The position numbers and the translations under genes are program-made. DNA of 64,000 nucleotides from Streptomyces sp. A0642. Its GTDB lineage: Bacteria; Actinomycetota; Actinomycetes; Streptomycetales; Streptomycetaceae. The stretch's first letter is position 1. Each line of letters starts with the position of its first letter. Shown one piece after another: positions 44,411-51,713 of the stretch. The DNA lies in the NCBI RefSeq assembly GCF_004795105.1, contig NZ_SSBL01000015.1, positions 101,601 to 165,600 of the forward strand. Reading direction: 5' to 3'. Below the pieces are notes generated by a model. The model had not been told where the DNA came from and searched no databases. It saw nothing but the letters and a program-made list of their open reading frames with translations.

Positions 44411-44773
44411 TCAGAGGCTGATGTGGTAGGCCTTGCGCAGCGTCTCGTGCACGGTCCACGTCGTACGGTCGCCCTCGCGCAGGACACAGGCGTCGCCGGG
44501 CCCGATCTCCAGCGTGGCGCCGCCCTCTACCTCCACGGTCGCGCGCCCGCTGACGACGACGAACAGCTCGTCGGCCTCGGTGTCCGTGACCACGCCCGGC
44601 GTGATCTGCCAGATCCCGCGCACCTGCTTGCCGTCCGGTGACTCCCACAGCACCTTGCCGGTGACCTCGGGGTCGCCCGAGACGATCTGCCCGGGTGCGA
44701 GCGGTTCCGGTTCGAGGACGGCGTCAGGAATGCTCACGGCAAATGAGGGGACAGCTTGATCAATTGTGGTCAT
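44411..44773 (-). CDS. Small cupin-domain protein
   Basis: 120-aa single-cupin protein of the EutQ/DUF861-like type. The beta-barrel core is GKVLWESPDGKQVRGIWQITPGVVTDTEADELFVVVSGRATVEVEGGATLEIGPGDACVLREGDRTTWTVHETLRKAYHISL. The Glu in ADELFVVVSG and His in WTVHETLRK stand where cupin metal ligands are expected; the usual His pair of motif 1 is missing, so metal binding is uncertain. No signal peptide. Function unknown. TAAGGT 8 nt upstream of ATG suggests a leaderless message. Convergent with the MFS gene. Confidence 0.85.
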   Translation of the reverse strand: MTTIDQAVPSFAVSIPDAVLEPEPLAPGQIVSGDPEVTGKVLWESPDGKQVRGIWQITPGVVTDTEADELFVVVSGRATVEVEGGATLEIGPGDACVLREGDRTTWTVHETLRKAYHISL

Positions 44774-44980
44774 GGCCGGTCACCTTAGCCACTGTCCGTG
44801 GGCGTCTCACCACCAGGACGCCGGACCGTTCCCGAGGCCGCCCGCCGGGAGCAGCGCTGTCCGAGGCTCCAGCACCGGCATCGGCACGCCACCGCCGCCG
44901 CCGGCACGCGAGGGGGCGCCTTCCGGCCGCCCCGGGGAGCACACGTTTGAGTGCGGCCCGTGCGCGACAGGGATGTGGAC

Positions 44981-45922
44981 ATGTCACCCACTGAGCCGTC
45001 CCCCGCCACCCCCGTCGCTCCGGTTCTCTCCACGGAGGTACGGGAGGCCCTTGCCGCGCGCCGGCCCGTCGTCGCTCTGGAGTCGACGATCATCGCCCAT
45101 GGCCTGCCCCGTCCCCGCAACCTGCGCGTCGCCGAGGAGCTGGAGGACATCCTGCGGTCGGCGGGTGTCGTGCCCGCCACGGTGGCCGTGCTGGACGGCA
45201 CCGCCCGGGTCGGCCTGGACAAGGCCCAGCTCGAACGGGTCGCCGAGGACCCGGCGGTGCGCAAGTTCGGGCACCGGGACCTCGCGCCCGCGCTGGCGAC
45301 GGGTGCGAGCGGGGCGACGACGGTGTCGGCGACCGCGTTCCTCGCCTCCCGGGCGGGCCTGCGCGTCTTCGCTACCGGCGGGCTGGGCGGCGTGCACCGG
45401 GGCTGGACCGAAACGCAGGACGAGTCGGCGGACCTGCGGCTGCTGGCCCGGACGCGCATCACCGTGGTCTGCGCGGGAGTGAAGTCGATCCTGGACGTGC
45501 CCGCCACGCTGCAGCGCCTGGAGACCCTCGGGGTGGGAGTGCTCGGCTACGGCACCGACCGGTTCCCCGGCTTCTATCTGAGCAGTTCGGGCGAGCCCGT
45601 CGACTGGACCGTACGCTCGCCCGAGGAGGTCGCCGCCGTGATGGAGGCGCAGGACGCGCTCGGCGGTCCGGACGCCGCGCTGATCGTGGCCAACCCCGTA
45701 CCGCGGGACGAGCAGCTCGATCCCGTCCTGCACGACCGGGTGCTGGACCGGGCCCTGGAATCCTGCCGGGAGCACGACCTCTCCGGGCAGGCGGTCACGC
45801 CGTATCTGCTCGACCAGTTGATGCGGGGAACCGAGGGGGCCTCGCTGGAGGCCAATCTGGCGGCCGTCCGCGGCAACGTGGCGCTCGCCGGACGGATCGC
45901 CGCGGCCTGGGCCGTCCGGTGA
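44981..45922 (+). CDS. psuG: Pseudouridine-5'-phosphate glycosidase
   Basis: 313-aa enzyme that cleaves pseudouridine 5'-phosphate to uracil and ribose-5-phosphate in pseudouridine catabolism. Family blocks: RPVVALESTIIAHGLPRPRNL near residue 27 (catalytic Glu), ATVAVLDGTARVGLD, KFGHRDLAPALATGASGATTVSAT near 90 (active-site Lys), VFATGGLGGVHRG, VVCAGVKSILDVPATLQRLETLGVGVLGYGTDRFPGFYL and ANPVP. ATG 44981 is chosen with AGGGA upstream; GTG 44951 is possible. The stop overlaps the kinase gene by 4 nt, giving a complete psuG-psuK pathway. Confidence 0.95.
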   Translation: MSPTEPSPATPVAPVLSTEVREALAARRPVVALESTIIAHGLPRPRNLRVAEELEDILRSAGVVPATVAVLDGTARVGLDKAQLERVAEDPAVRKFGHRDLAPALATGASGATTVSATAFLASRAGLRVFATGGLGGVHRGWTETQDESADLRLLARTRITVVCAGVKSILDVPATLQRLETLGVGVLGYGTDRFPGFYLSSSGEPVDWTVRSPEEVAAVMEAQDALGGPDAALIVANPVPRDEQLDPVLHDRVLDRALESCREHDLSGQAVTPYLLDQLMRGTEGASLEANLAAVRGNVALAGRIAAAWAVR

Positions 45923-46821
45923 CCGGCGGGCTCCTCGTCGTCGGGGACGTGGTGACGGACGTGGTGGCCCGGCACGGCTCGGCCCTGGTCCACGGCACGG
46001 ACACGGCCGCCAGGATCCGGACGCGGGCCGGCGGCGCGGGGGCCAACGTGAGCTGCTGGGCGGCTCGTTCGGGCTGCCGTGACGTGCGGTTGGTGGCCCG
46101 TGTCGGCACCGACTCCGCGGACTGGCACCGCGACCTGCTCCGGCGCGCGGGCGTGCGCGCCCTGCTGGCCGTGGACGACGACGCGCCGACGGGCACCGTC
46201 GTCGCGCTCGTCGATCCGTCCGCCGAGCGCACCTTCCTCACCGACAGCGGGGCGGTGCTGCGGCTCTCCGTCGACGACTGGTCTCCCTCGATGCTCGACG
46301 GCGTCGCCCACCTCCATCTCTCCGGCTACCTGCTCTTCGCCGCGACCAGCCGTGCGACGGCCCTGCTCGCCCTCCGGGAGGCCCGGCGGCGGAACGTTCC
46401 GGTGAGCATCGACCCGGCGTCGGCCGGATTCCTCGCCGAGCTGGGCGTCGACCGGTTCCTGGCCCTGACCGAGGGTGCGGCTCTCCTGCTGCCCAACGCG
46501 GACGAGGCCAGGCTGCTCACCGGCCTGCCGGAACCGGCCGACGCGGCCGCGAAGTTGAGCCTGCTGGTCCCTCAGGTCGCGGTGACTCTGGGCGGGGGCG
46601 GCGCCCTGCTGGCGACCGCGGGGGCGGTGACGGCCCGCGTTCCGGCCGAACCCGTGCACACGGCCGTGGACTCCACGGGGGCCGGCGACGCGTTCACCGG
46701 GGGCTTCCTGGCCGCCCGGCTGGCGGGCGCCGATGACGCGACGGCCGTCGCGGCGGGGTGCCGGGCGGGGGCGGAGGCCGTCATGACCGTGGGCGGGCGG
46801 CCGCCGCTGCCCGCCGGCTAG
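45919..46821 (+). CDS. psuK: PfkB-family carbohydrate kinase, probable pseudouridine kinase
   Basis: 300-aa ribokinase-fold kinase. Signatures: RAGGAGANVSCWAARSG (near residue 35), NADEARLLTG and the catalytic/anion-hole block VDSTGAGDAFTGGFLAARLAG (near 250, with catalytic Asp). GTG overlaps the psuG stop (GTGA), so the natural substrate is taken to be pseudouridine, phosphorylated at the 5' position to feed PsuG (inference from coupling). No permease gene is adjacent, so uptake must be encoded elsewhere. Confidence 0.9.
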   Translation: MTGGLLVVGDVVTDVVARHGSALVHGTDTAARIRTRAGGAGANVSCWAARSGCRDVRLVARVGTDSADWHRDLLRRAGVRALLAVDDDAPTGTVVALVDPSAERTFLTDSGAVLRLSVDDWSPSMLDGVAHLHLSGYLLFAATSRATALLALREARRRNVPVSIDPASAGFLAELGVDRFLALTEGAALLLPNADEARLLTGLPEPADAAAKLSLLVPQVAVTLGGGGALLATAGAVTARVPAEPVHTAVDSTGAGDAFTGGFLAARLAGADDATAVAAGCRAGAEAVMTVGGRPPLPAG

Positions 46822-46886
46822 AGACGACCGCGCCATTCACTCCCGGCTGCCGGGCAGGGGCCCGTCCGTACCCGGCGACTCGCCGA

Positions 46887-47534
46887 CTACCCGTCCTGCC
46901 GCAGTCCGGTCCAGGCGGGGTGGTGCGGATCGTCGGCTCTCACGACCGCGTCCGCGCTGCCGGCGGGCGCCACCTCCTCCTCGTACCGGGCGAAAGCGGG
47001 CAGGGTCCACTGCTCGCCCTCCCCCGTACGCCGCCGCAGGGCGGCCGCCGACAGCCTCAGGTGGACGCTCAGGTCGAACGGGAACCAGTGCCCCAGCAGC
47101 AACGGGCCGTGCAGAACCAGCACCCCGCCCTCCGGCAGGTGCCGGTACGGGCTCCGCGTGGCCCGGTCCGTCACCGGGTCCCACAGATCGGGCAGCACCT
47201 GCCCGCTGCCACCGGGCTCCAGCGGACCGAACACCTCACGCCACAGCGCGCCGGTGTCGAACCAGCTGCCGTAGTACGAGTCGGGGTCCGTCCTGCCGTA
47301 CTCGTACCGCAGACTGGCCGGCCGCAGGAACCCCGCCGTGGACACCGGGAGTACCGCCCGGCCGAGCAGCCTCAGCCCCTCGGCGACGGACTCGGCCAGC
47401 TCGCCGGTCGGGGCGGCCGGAGCGCCGTCGACGGCGATCTTCAGCCAGGGCCCGCCGTCGGCCGGCTTCAGCGCGTCGGCGTACGCGGCGAGCTCGTCCG
47501 CCAGCCGTTGCCAGGTGATCGCTTCGAATCGCAC
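46887..47534 (-). CDS. Uridine kinase-like protein with degenerate P-loop
   Basis: 215 aa resembling actinobacterial uridine kinase-like proteins. The region equivalent to Walker A reads WLKIAVDGAPAAPTGELAESVAEGLRLLGR (near residue 33) and lacks the GK(S/T) that binds ATP phosphate. Downstream segments typical of the family are VSTAGFLRPASLRYEYGRTDPDSYYGSWFDTGALWREV and LPDLWDPVTDRATRSPY, then VLVLHGPLLLGHWFPFDLSVHLRLS. Catalytic competence is therefore doubtful. GTG 47534 gives VRFEAITWQRLADEL. Convergent with psuK, so pyrimidine salvage genes are clustered here. Confidence 0.78.
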   Translation of the reverse strand: MRFEAITWQRLADELAAYADALKPADGGPWLKIAVDGAPAAPTGELAESVAEGLRLLGRAVLPVSTAGFLRPASLRYEYGRTDPDSYYGSWFDTGALWREVFGPLEPGGSGQVLPDLWDPVTDRATRSPYRHLPEGGVLVLHGPLLLGHWFPFDLSVHLRLSAAALRRRTGEGEQWTLPAFARYEEEVAPAGSADAVVRADDPHHPAWTGLRQDG

Positions 47535-47603
47535 GGGCCCATCCTGCTCCCCCCTGGCGAAAATCCGCAGCCCGCAGCGGTCGGGCTCGATACGGTCCTG
47601 CGC

Positions 47604-47969
47604 ATGGATCTCGCAAGCGCCCGCAAGTTCGCCGCCGACTGGCAGGACGACTGGAACTCCCACGACCTGGAACGCATCCTGGCCCACTACCACGAGGACG
47701 TGATCTTCAGCTCCCCGATGATCGCCCGGTTCACCGGCGACGCCTCGGGCACGGTCCGCGGCAAGAGCGCGCTGCGCGCCTACTGGGCGCGGGGCCTGGA
47801 GCTCATCCCCGACCTCGCGTTCGAGGTGATGGACGTGCGGGTGGGAGTCGACACGGTGGTGATCGACTACCGCAACCAGATCGGCGGCCGGGTGTACGAG
47901 GTGCTGACCTTCCGCGACGGCCTGGTGAGCTCCGGCCTCGGCGCGTACGGGGAGACACTCGCCCGCTGA
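47604..47969 (+). CDS. SnoaL/NTF2-like protein
   Basis: 121-aa cone-fold protein (nuclear transport factor 2-like). Typical layout: N-terminal helix MDLASARKFAADWQDDWNSHDLERILAHYHEDVIFSSP, then RFTGDASGTVRGKSALRAYWARGLELIPDLAFEVMDVRVGVDTVVIDYRN and a final beta-sheet. Members are isomerases, hydrolases or ligand-binding proteins; nothing here singles out a reaction. TACGGT (47591-47596) lies 7 nt before ATG 47604 with no ribosome-binding site, another leaderless candidate. Confidence 0.88.
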   Translation: MDLASARKFAADWQDDWNSHDLERILAHYHEDVIFSSPMIARFTGDASGTVRGKSALRAYWARGLELIPDLAFEVMDVRVGVDTVVIDYRNQIGGRVYEVLTFRDGLVSSGLGAYGETLAR

Positions 47970-47972
47970 CGG

Positions 47973-48010
47973 CCGGCGCCCGCCGGCCGGTGGCCGGCCG
48001 GGGGCGCCGG
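47973..48010. terminator. Convergent terminator hairpin
   Basis: CCGGCGCC at 47973 pairs with GGCGCCGG ending 48010, with a further CCGGCC/GGCCGG inner stem, between the SnoaL-like and secreted cupin genes. Confidence 0.75.
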
Positions 48011-48027
48011 AGGGCGGGTGCCGCGTA

Positions 48028-48552
48028 CTACCTCCCCGGGCCGCAGTCCACCGCGTCGGCGTCGTCGGAGAGGGGGCTGCCCTCGGGCAGCAGATAGGTC
48101 ACCCAGAGGACGACGGGCTCGCTGCCCAGGTTGCGGCCGATGTGGCGGTGCTTCGCGCCCGAGGGCTCGATGAAGGACGTGCCGGCGGGGGTCGCCTCGA
48201 CCGTGCAGTCGTCCAGAGTCCGGGTCAGCGTCCCGGACTTGACGACGGCGATCAGCTGGCCGCTGTGGGTGTGCCAGCCGGTGGAGCCGCCCGGCTCGAT
48301 GGTGATCGTCCGGAAGGTGACGTCGGTGCGCCCCTTCGGCGTCTTGACCTTCAGCGTGCCCAGCGAGGTTCCTTGTGCGACCACGGTGCCGCCCACCCCG
48401 CTGCCGGGGGTGGCGACGGCCGCCGCCGGCACGAAGGCGAGCGCGGCCACGCAGCCCCCGATGACCAGCGCCTTCCTCAGCCCTCCCTGCGACGATCCCT
48501 GCGACCGCCGCCCCTGTCGCGACTGCCTCTCCTGGTGTCTGCCGAATCTCAC
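48028..48552 (-). CDS. Exported cupin-domain protein
   Basis: 174 aa with a basic N-terminus and a signal/anchor helix (ALVIGGCVAALAFVPAAAVATPG, about residues 28-50). The cupin core includes TIEPGGSTGWHTHSGQLIAVVKSGTLTRTLDDC (His-X-His near residue 93, plus Gln), and FIEPSGAKHRHIGRNLGSEPVVLWVTYLLPEG (second-motif His). A Cys pair (DDC and VDCGPGR) could form a disulphide. Function unknown; the metal-ligand set looks complete. GTG start with AGGAG upstream. Confidence 0.85.
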   Translation of the reverse strand: MRFGRHQERQSRQGRRSQGSSQGGLRKALVIGGCVAALAFVPAAAVATPGSGVGGTVVAQGTSLGTLKVKTPKGRTDVTFRTITIEPGGSTGWHTHSGQLIAVVKSGTLTRTLDDCTVEATPAGTSFIEPSGAKHRHIGRNLGSEPVVLWVTYLLPEGSPLSDDADAVDCGPGR

Positions 48553-48651
48553 GGGCGACTCCTGCCTCTCGGTGTCCCGGACATCCCAAATGCCCCGATG
48601 CTACCCAGAAGTTGACCGTACGAATCGCGCCATCGCACACCACCGCCGCTG

Positions 48652-49329
48652 TCACGCGCCGCGTAGATCCGCCGCCAGCGGCCCGTCGCCGGTCACCTCG
48701 ATCCGCCCGTCCTTCACGGCCTCGGCGAACGTCAGCTCACCCCGGCCCAGCGCCAGGCAGAGTTCGGCGTCGAGAACGATGCGCGCGTCGGCGCGAGCGG
48801 CCGGCCCGTCCCCGTAGACCGGTTCGCCCGGCACCGGCTTCCCCGTACGGACATGGAACTCGCCTTCGTCCACCCGCACATCGACCACTCCGGCGGCGTC
48901 CGGCCCCCCGGCCCCGTCCAGCGCGCGCAGCAGCGGCAGGGCGAACCAGTGCGCCCGGACCGCGTCCGTGGGCCGTCGCTCCACGAGGGCCGGCGCGCCC
49001 CACTCGGCGAGCGCCGCGAGGACGGGCAGCAGCCCGTGCCCCCGCTCGGTGAGTTCGTAGACCGTGGCGGCGGCGGGCGGCGGCAGTCTGCGGCGGGTGA
49101 CCAGCCCGCCCTGCTCCATGTCCTTGAGCCGCGAGGCCAGTACGTCGGTACTGACACCCGGGAGGTCCGCGTGCAGGTCGGTGTAGCGGCGCGGCCCGGC
49201 CAGCAGTTCACGGACGATCAGCAGGGTCCACCGGTCGCCGACCGCGTCCAGCGCCCGGGCGCCGGCACAGAACTGGTCGTAACTCCGGCGTCGGACCGGG
49301 CGGGTTGCGGGCTGTTGCTGACGTGGCAT
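48652..49329 (-). CDS. HxlR-type winged-helix regulator
   Basis: 225 aa. The N-terminal ~110 residues form an HxlR DNA-binding domain (YDQFCAGARALDAVGDRWTLLIVRELLAGPRRYTDLHADLPGVSTDVLASRLKDMEQGGLVTRRRLPPPAAATVYELTERG). The C-terminal ~90 residues form an SCP2-like pocket (VRVDEGEFHVRTGKPVPGEPVYGDGPAARADARIVLDAELCLALGRGELTFAEAVKDGRIEVTGD), which may bind a ligand. It is divergent from the aminotransferase gene with two TTGG-N5-CCAA sites between them, so it probably regulates itself and that gene. Confidence 0.9.
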   Translation of the reverse strand: MPRQQQPATRPVRRRSYDQFCAGARALDAVGDRWTLLIVRELLAGPRRYTDLHADLPGVSTDVLASRLKDMEQGGLVTRRRLPPPAAATVYELTERGHGLLPVLAALAEWGAPALVERRPTDAVRAHWFALPLLRALDGAGGPDAAGVVDVRVDEGEFHVRTGKPVPGEPVYGDGPAARADARIVLDAELCLALGRGELTFAEAVKDGRIEVTGDGPLAADLRGA

Positions 49330-49351
49330 GCGACGCAGTCTAGACATGTTG

Positions 49352-49386
49352 TTGGACTTTCCAAGCCCAAGCTTGGTAAAACCAAG
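49352..49386. promoter_or_regulatory. Twin TTGG-N5-CCAA operator between HxlR regulator and aminotransferase
   Basis: TTGG-N5-CCAA occurs at 49352-49364 and again at 49373-49385, exactly 21 bp (two helical turns) apart, with a perfect CCAAGCTTGG palindrome at 49367-49376 between them. The placement in the 85-bp divergent gap makes it the likely HxlR-regulator operator. Confidence 0.65.
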
Positions 49387-49414
49387 TATCGCAATCGGGT
49401 CGGGGAGGCACCGC

Positions 49415-50626
49415 ATGGAATTCCGCCAGTCCAGCAAGCTCAACGAGGTCTGCTACGAGATCCGGGGCCCCGTCATCGAGCACGCCAACGCCCTGGAGGA
49501 GGCGGGCCACAGCGTGTTGCGGCTCAACACGGGCAATCCGGCGCTGTTCGGCTTCGAGGCGCCGGAGGAGATCGTCCAGGACATGATCCGGATGCTCCCG
49601 CAGGCCCACGGCTACACGGATTCGCGCGGCATCCTGTCCGCCCGCCGGGCCGTGGCCCAGCGCTACCAGACGATGGGGCTCACCGAGGTCGGCGTCGATG
49701 ACGTCTTTCTCGGCAACGGCGTCTCCGAGCTGATCTCGATGGCGGTGCAGGGGCTGCTGGAGGACGGCGACGAGGTCCTGATCCCCTCCCCCGACTACCC
49801 GCTGTGGACCGCGGTCACGACGCTGGCCGGCGGAAAGGCCGTGCACTACGTGTGCGACGAGGCCTCGGACTGGAACCCCGACATCGCCGACATGGCCTCG
49901 AAGATCACCGACCGCACCCGGGCCGTCGTGATCATCAATCCGAACAACCCGACCGGCGCCGTCTACCCGCGCGAGGTCCTGGAGTCCATTCTCGACCTGG
50001 CCCGCCGGCACGGCCTGATGGTGTTCGCCGACGAGATCTACGACCAGATCCTGTACGACGACGCCGAGCACCACAGTGTGGCCACCCTCGCCCCCGACCT
50101 GGTCTGCCTCACCTTCAGCGGGCTCTCGAAGACGTACCGCGTCGCCGGGTTCCGCTCGGGCTGGATGGTGGTCTCGGGCCCCCAGCAGCACGCCCGCAAC
50201 TATCTGGAGGGGCTGACGATGCTCGCCTCCATGCGGCTGTGCCCCAACGCCCCGGCGCAGTACGCGATCCAGGCCGCGCTCGGCGGCCGTCAGACGATCC
50301 GGGACCTCGTGGTGCCCGGGGGCAGGCTGTACGAGCAGCGCAACCGCGCCTGGGAGAAGCTGAACGAGATCCCCGGGGTGTCATGCGTGAAGCCGAAGGG
50401 CGCGCTGTACGCCTTCCCGCGCATCGACCCCAAGGTGCATCCGATCGTCGACGACGAGAAGTTCGTCCTGGACCTGCTGCTGCGGGAGAAGATCCAGGTC
50501 GTCCAGGGCACGGGCTTCAACTGGCCGCGGCCCGACCACTTCCGCATCCTGACCCTCCCGTACGCTGACGATCTTGACGCGGCGATCAGCCGCATCGGCC
50601 GCTTCCTGGCCGGCTACCGGCAGTGA
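49415..50626 (+). CDS. PLP-dependent aminotransferase (AlaA-like)
   Basis: 403-aa class I/II aminotransferase, similar to alanine-synthesising AlaA/AlaT enzymes. Landmarks: RLNTGNPALFGFEAPEEI (near residue 37), LGNGVSELISMAVQGLLEDGDEVLIPSPDYPLWT (near 105), IINPNNPTGAVYPREVL (near 170), FADEIYDQILYD, and the PLP lysine in LTFSGLSKTYRVAGFRSGWM (near 236). Substrate-carboxylate Arg is in DHFRILTLPY. GGGGAGG precedes ATG 49415. Divergent from, and probably controlled by, the HxlR-type regulator; followed 30 bp later by a C39-like protein. Confidence 0.93.
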   Translation: MEFRQSSKLNEVCYEIRGPVIEHANALEEAGHSVLRLNTGNPALFGFEAPEEIVQDMIRMLPQAHGYTDSRGILSARRAVAQRYQTMGLTEVGVDDVFLGNGVSELISMAVQGLLEDGDEVLIPSPDYPLWTAVTTLAGGKAVHYVCDEASDWNPDIADMASKITDRTRAVVIINPNNPTGAVYPREVLESILDLARRHGLMVFADEIYDQILYDDAEHHSVATLAPDLVCLTFSGLSKTYRVAGFRSGWMVVSGPQQHARNYLEGLTMLASMRLCPNAPAQYAIQAALGGRQTIRDLVVPGGRLYEQRNRAWEKLNEIPGVSCVKPKGALYAFPRIDPKVHPIVDDEKFVLDLLLREKIQVVQGTGFNWPRPDHFRILTLPYADDLDAAISRIGRFLAGYRQ

Positions 50627-50656
50627 GCGGCCGCCGGCGATGAACGGATACCGATC

Positions 50657-51310
50657 GTGAGCTGTCCCGCCTGCCAGGTCCCGGTGCACACCCAGTTCGC
50701 CTCGTTCGACCTCGTGGGGCCGATCGTCGAGGACGGGCTGGACCCGGCGTCCGACCCCGCCTGGGCGGACTCGGGCGCGAGCTCGGCGGCCGAGTACGCG
50801 CGCTGGGCGGGTCATCTGTGCGGGATGACCTGTCTGCGCATGGCGCTCGGCACGGACGCCCCGTCGCTCTTCGCGCTGCGGGACGGAGCGTTGGGGTACG
50901 GCGCGTACACGGAGGACGGCGACGGCACGATCCGGGGCCTCGTCTACGCGCCCTTCGCCGCCTACGCACGAGAGAAGCACGGCCTGGAGGCCACGGTCCA
51001 CCGGCATCTCGCACCGGCGGAGATCCTGGATCTGCTGGACGAGGGCCGGTCCGTCATGGCGTCGGTCCACTACGCGATCCGCCACCCGCGACGGCCGGCT
51101 CCCGGACGCGGTGGGCACCTGGTGCTCGTGACGTCACGCACCGCCGACGGGACGGGCGTCCACTTCCACAACCCGTCCGGCACCTCGGCCGCGTCCCGGG
51201 CGGCCGAGCTGCCGCTGGCCGGGTTCGAGCGCTTCTTCGCCGGGCGCGGGGTGTCCCTGCGGGCGGCGGGTGGACGCACGCCCGGAACGGGAGCGGGCCC
51301 GGGGGCGTAG
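50657..51310 (+). CDS. C39/papain-like cysteine peptidase family protein
   Basis: 217 aa, no signal peptide. The candidate catalytic residues are Cys in WAGHLCGMTCLRMAL (near residue 55), His in GRGGHLVLVTSR (near 153) and Asn/Asp in VHFHNPSGTSAASR. These resemble stand-alone C39-like proteins found in lanthipeptide and other natural-product settings, but no precursor peptide is seen nearby. GTG start 30 bp after the aminotransferase, so the two may be co-transcribed. The C-terminus is Gly/Pro/Ala-rich (GGRTPGTGAGPGA). Confidence 0.85.
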   Translation: MSCPACQVPVHTQFASFDLVGPIVEDGLDPASDPAWADSGASSAAEYARWAGHLCGMTCLRMALGTDAPSLFALRDGALGYGAYTEDGDGTIRGLVYAPFAAYAREKHGLEATVHRHLAPAEILDLLDEGRSVMASVHYAIRHPRRPAPGRGGHLVLVTSRTADGTGVHFHNPSGTSAASRAAELPLAGFERFFAGRGVSLRAAGGRTPGTGAGPGA

Positions 51311-51363
51311 CCGGCCCCCGAGCCCTGTGATTGCCGCCTGTACGGCACGCCGGCACTTTTAAA

Positions 51364-51471
51364 GGTCCCGTGTCAGTCTGATGTCGCCGCGTCCTGCCTT
51401 TAGACGACCGCGGATCGAAGCTCCGCGGGCCGGAGTCGAACCGGCATCTCGACGCGCACGGGCACGGGCCC
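51364..51471 (-). ncRNA. Circularly permuted tRNA-like RNA B
   Basis: On the minus strand the order is: flank strand GGGCCCGTG (51463-51471), anticodon-stem 3' strand CGTCG (51450-51454), a 4-nt variable loop, T-arm with stem GCCGG/CCGGC and loop TTCGACT (51429-51445), acceptor 3' strand CCGCGGA (51422-51428), discriminator G. Then come a 6-nt spacer CTTCGA, acceptor 5' strand TCCGCGG (51408-51414), TC, D-arm GTCTAAAGGCAGGAC (51391-51405), anticodon-stem 5' strand CGGCG (51385-51389) and flank CACGGGACC (51364-51372). The acceptor is 7/7 paired, D and T arms match consensus, and the flanks pair 8/9. U1-A72 with G73 resembles tRNA-Gln. There is no normal anticodon loop. Closest known type: YrlA-like Y RNA. 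Confidence 0.75.
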
Positions 51472-51491
51472 GGTTGATCCGGCGATAGGCG

Positions 51492-51658
51492 GCGCATGCT
51501 GAGTCTGGAGCAAGAGTCTGAGATTGATCGCGGCCTGCCTCTGCCAGTTGGGCTACCCCGGCCCGCGTCCGTACGGAAGGTACGGAAGTGCCGGGGGGAG
51601 GACTCGAACCTCCACCTGAACCGCGTCGTCACGACAAACTTCAGTTTCAGCTTTGCGC
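51492..51658 (-). ncRNA. Circularly permuted tRNA-like RNA A
   Basis: Same architecture as RNA B. Minus-strand order: flank GCGC..GCTGAAACTG (51642-51658), anticodon-stem 3' strand CGGTT (51619-51623), variable loop CAGGT, T-arm GGAGG-TTCGAGT-CCTCC (51597-51613), acceptor 3' strand CCCCGGC (51590-51596), discriminator A (51589), 26-nt spacer with its own hairpin. Then acceptor 5' strand GCCGGGG (51556-51562), TA, D-arm GCCCAACTGGCAGAGGC (51537-51553), A26, anticodon-stem 5' strand GGCCG (51531-51535) and flank CAGACTCAGC..GCGC (51492-51507). Acceptor 7/7, T-stem 5/5, anticodon stem 5/5 counting two G-U pairs; the flanks form an 8-bp helix with a 2x2 internal loop plus a 4-bp extension. CTTC follows the discriminator, as in RNA B. 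Confidence 0.72.
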
Positions 51659-51668
51659 TCCTCGCGCA

Positions 51669-51695
51669 CCCCGGCGGCGTTGGCCGCCGCCGGGG
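51669..51695 (-). terminator. Hairpin between the unknown gene and the permuted RNAs
   Basis: Exact 11-bp arms CCCCGGCGGCG / CGCCGCCGGGG with a 5-nt loop, 18 bp past the stop at 51,714. It may attenuate rather than block read-through into the RNAs, as no separate promoter for them was found. Confidence 0.75.
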
Positions 51696-51713
51696 ATTCC
51701 ATGGTCGGTCACC

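Noticed and set aside
50657..51310. Lanthipeptide or bacteriocin leader peptidase system
   Set aside because: The C39-like protein has no adjoining precursor peptide, modifying enzyme or ABC transporter.
51589..51676. An ordinary 87-nt tRNA using GCCGGGG at 51,670-51,676 as the 5' acceptor strand
   Set aside because: That GCCGGGG is part of the terminator hairpin 51,669-51,695. The resulting D-arm lacks G18-G19 and A14, and no 5-bp anticodon stem forms around the GAA-containing loop. The GCCGGGG at 51,556-51,562 is followed by a perfect D-arm instead.
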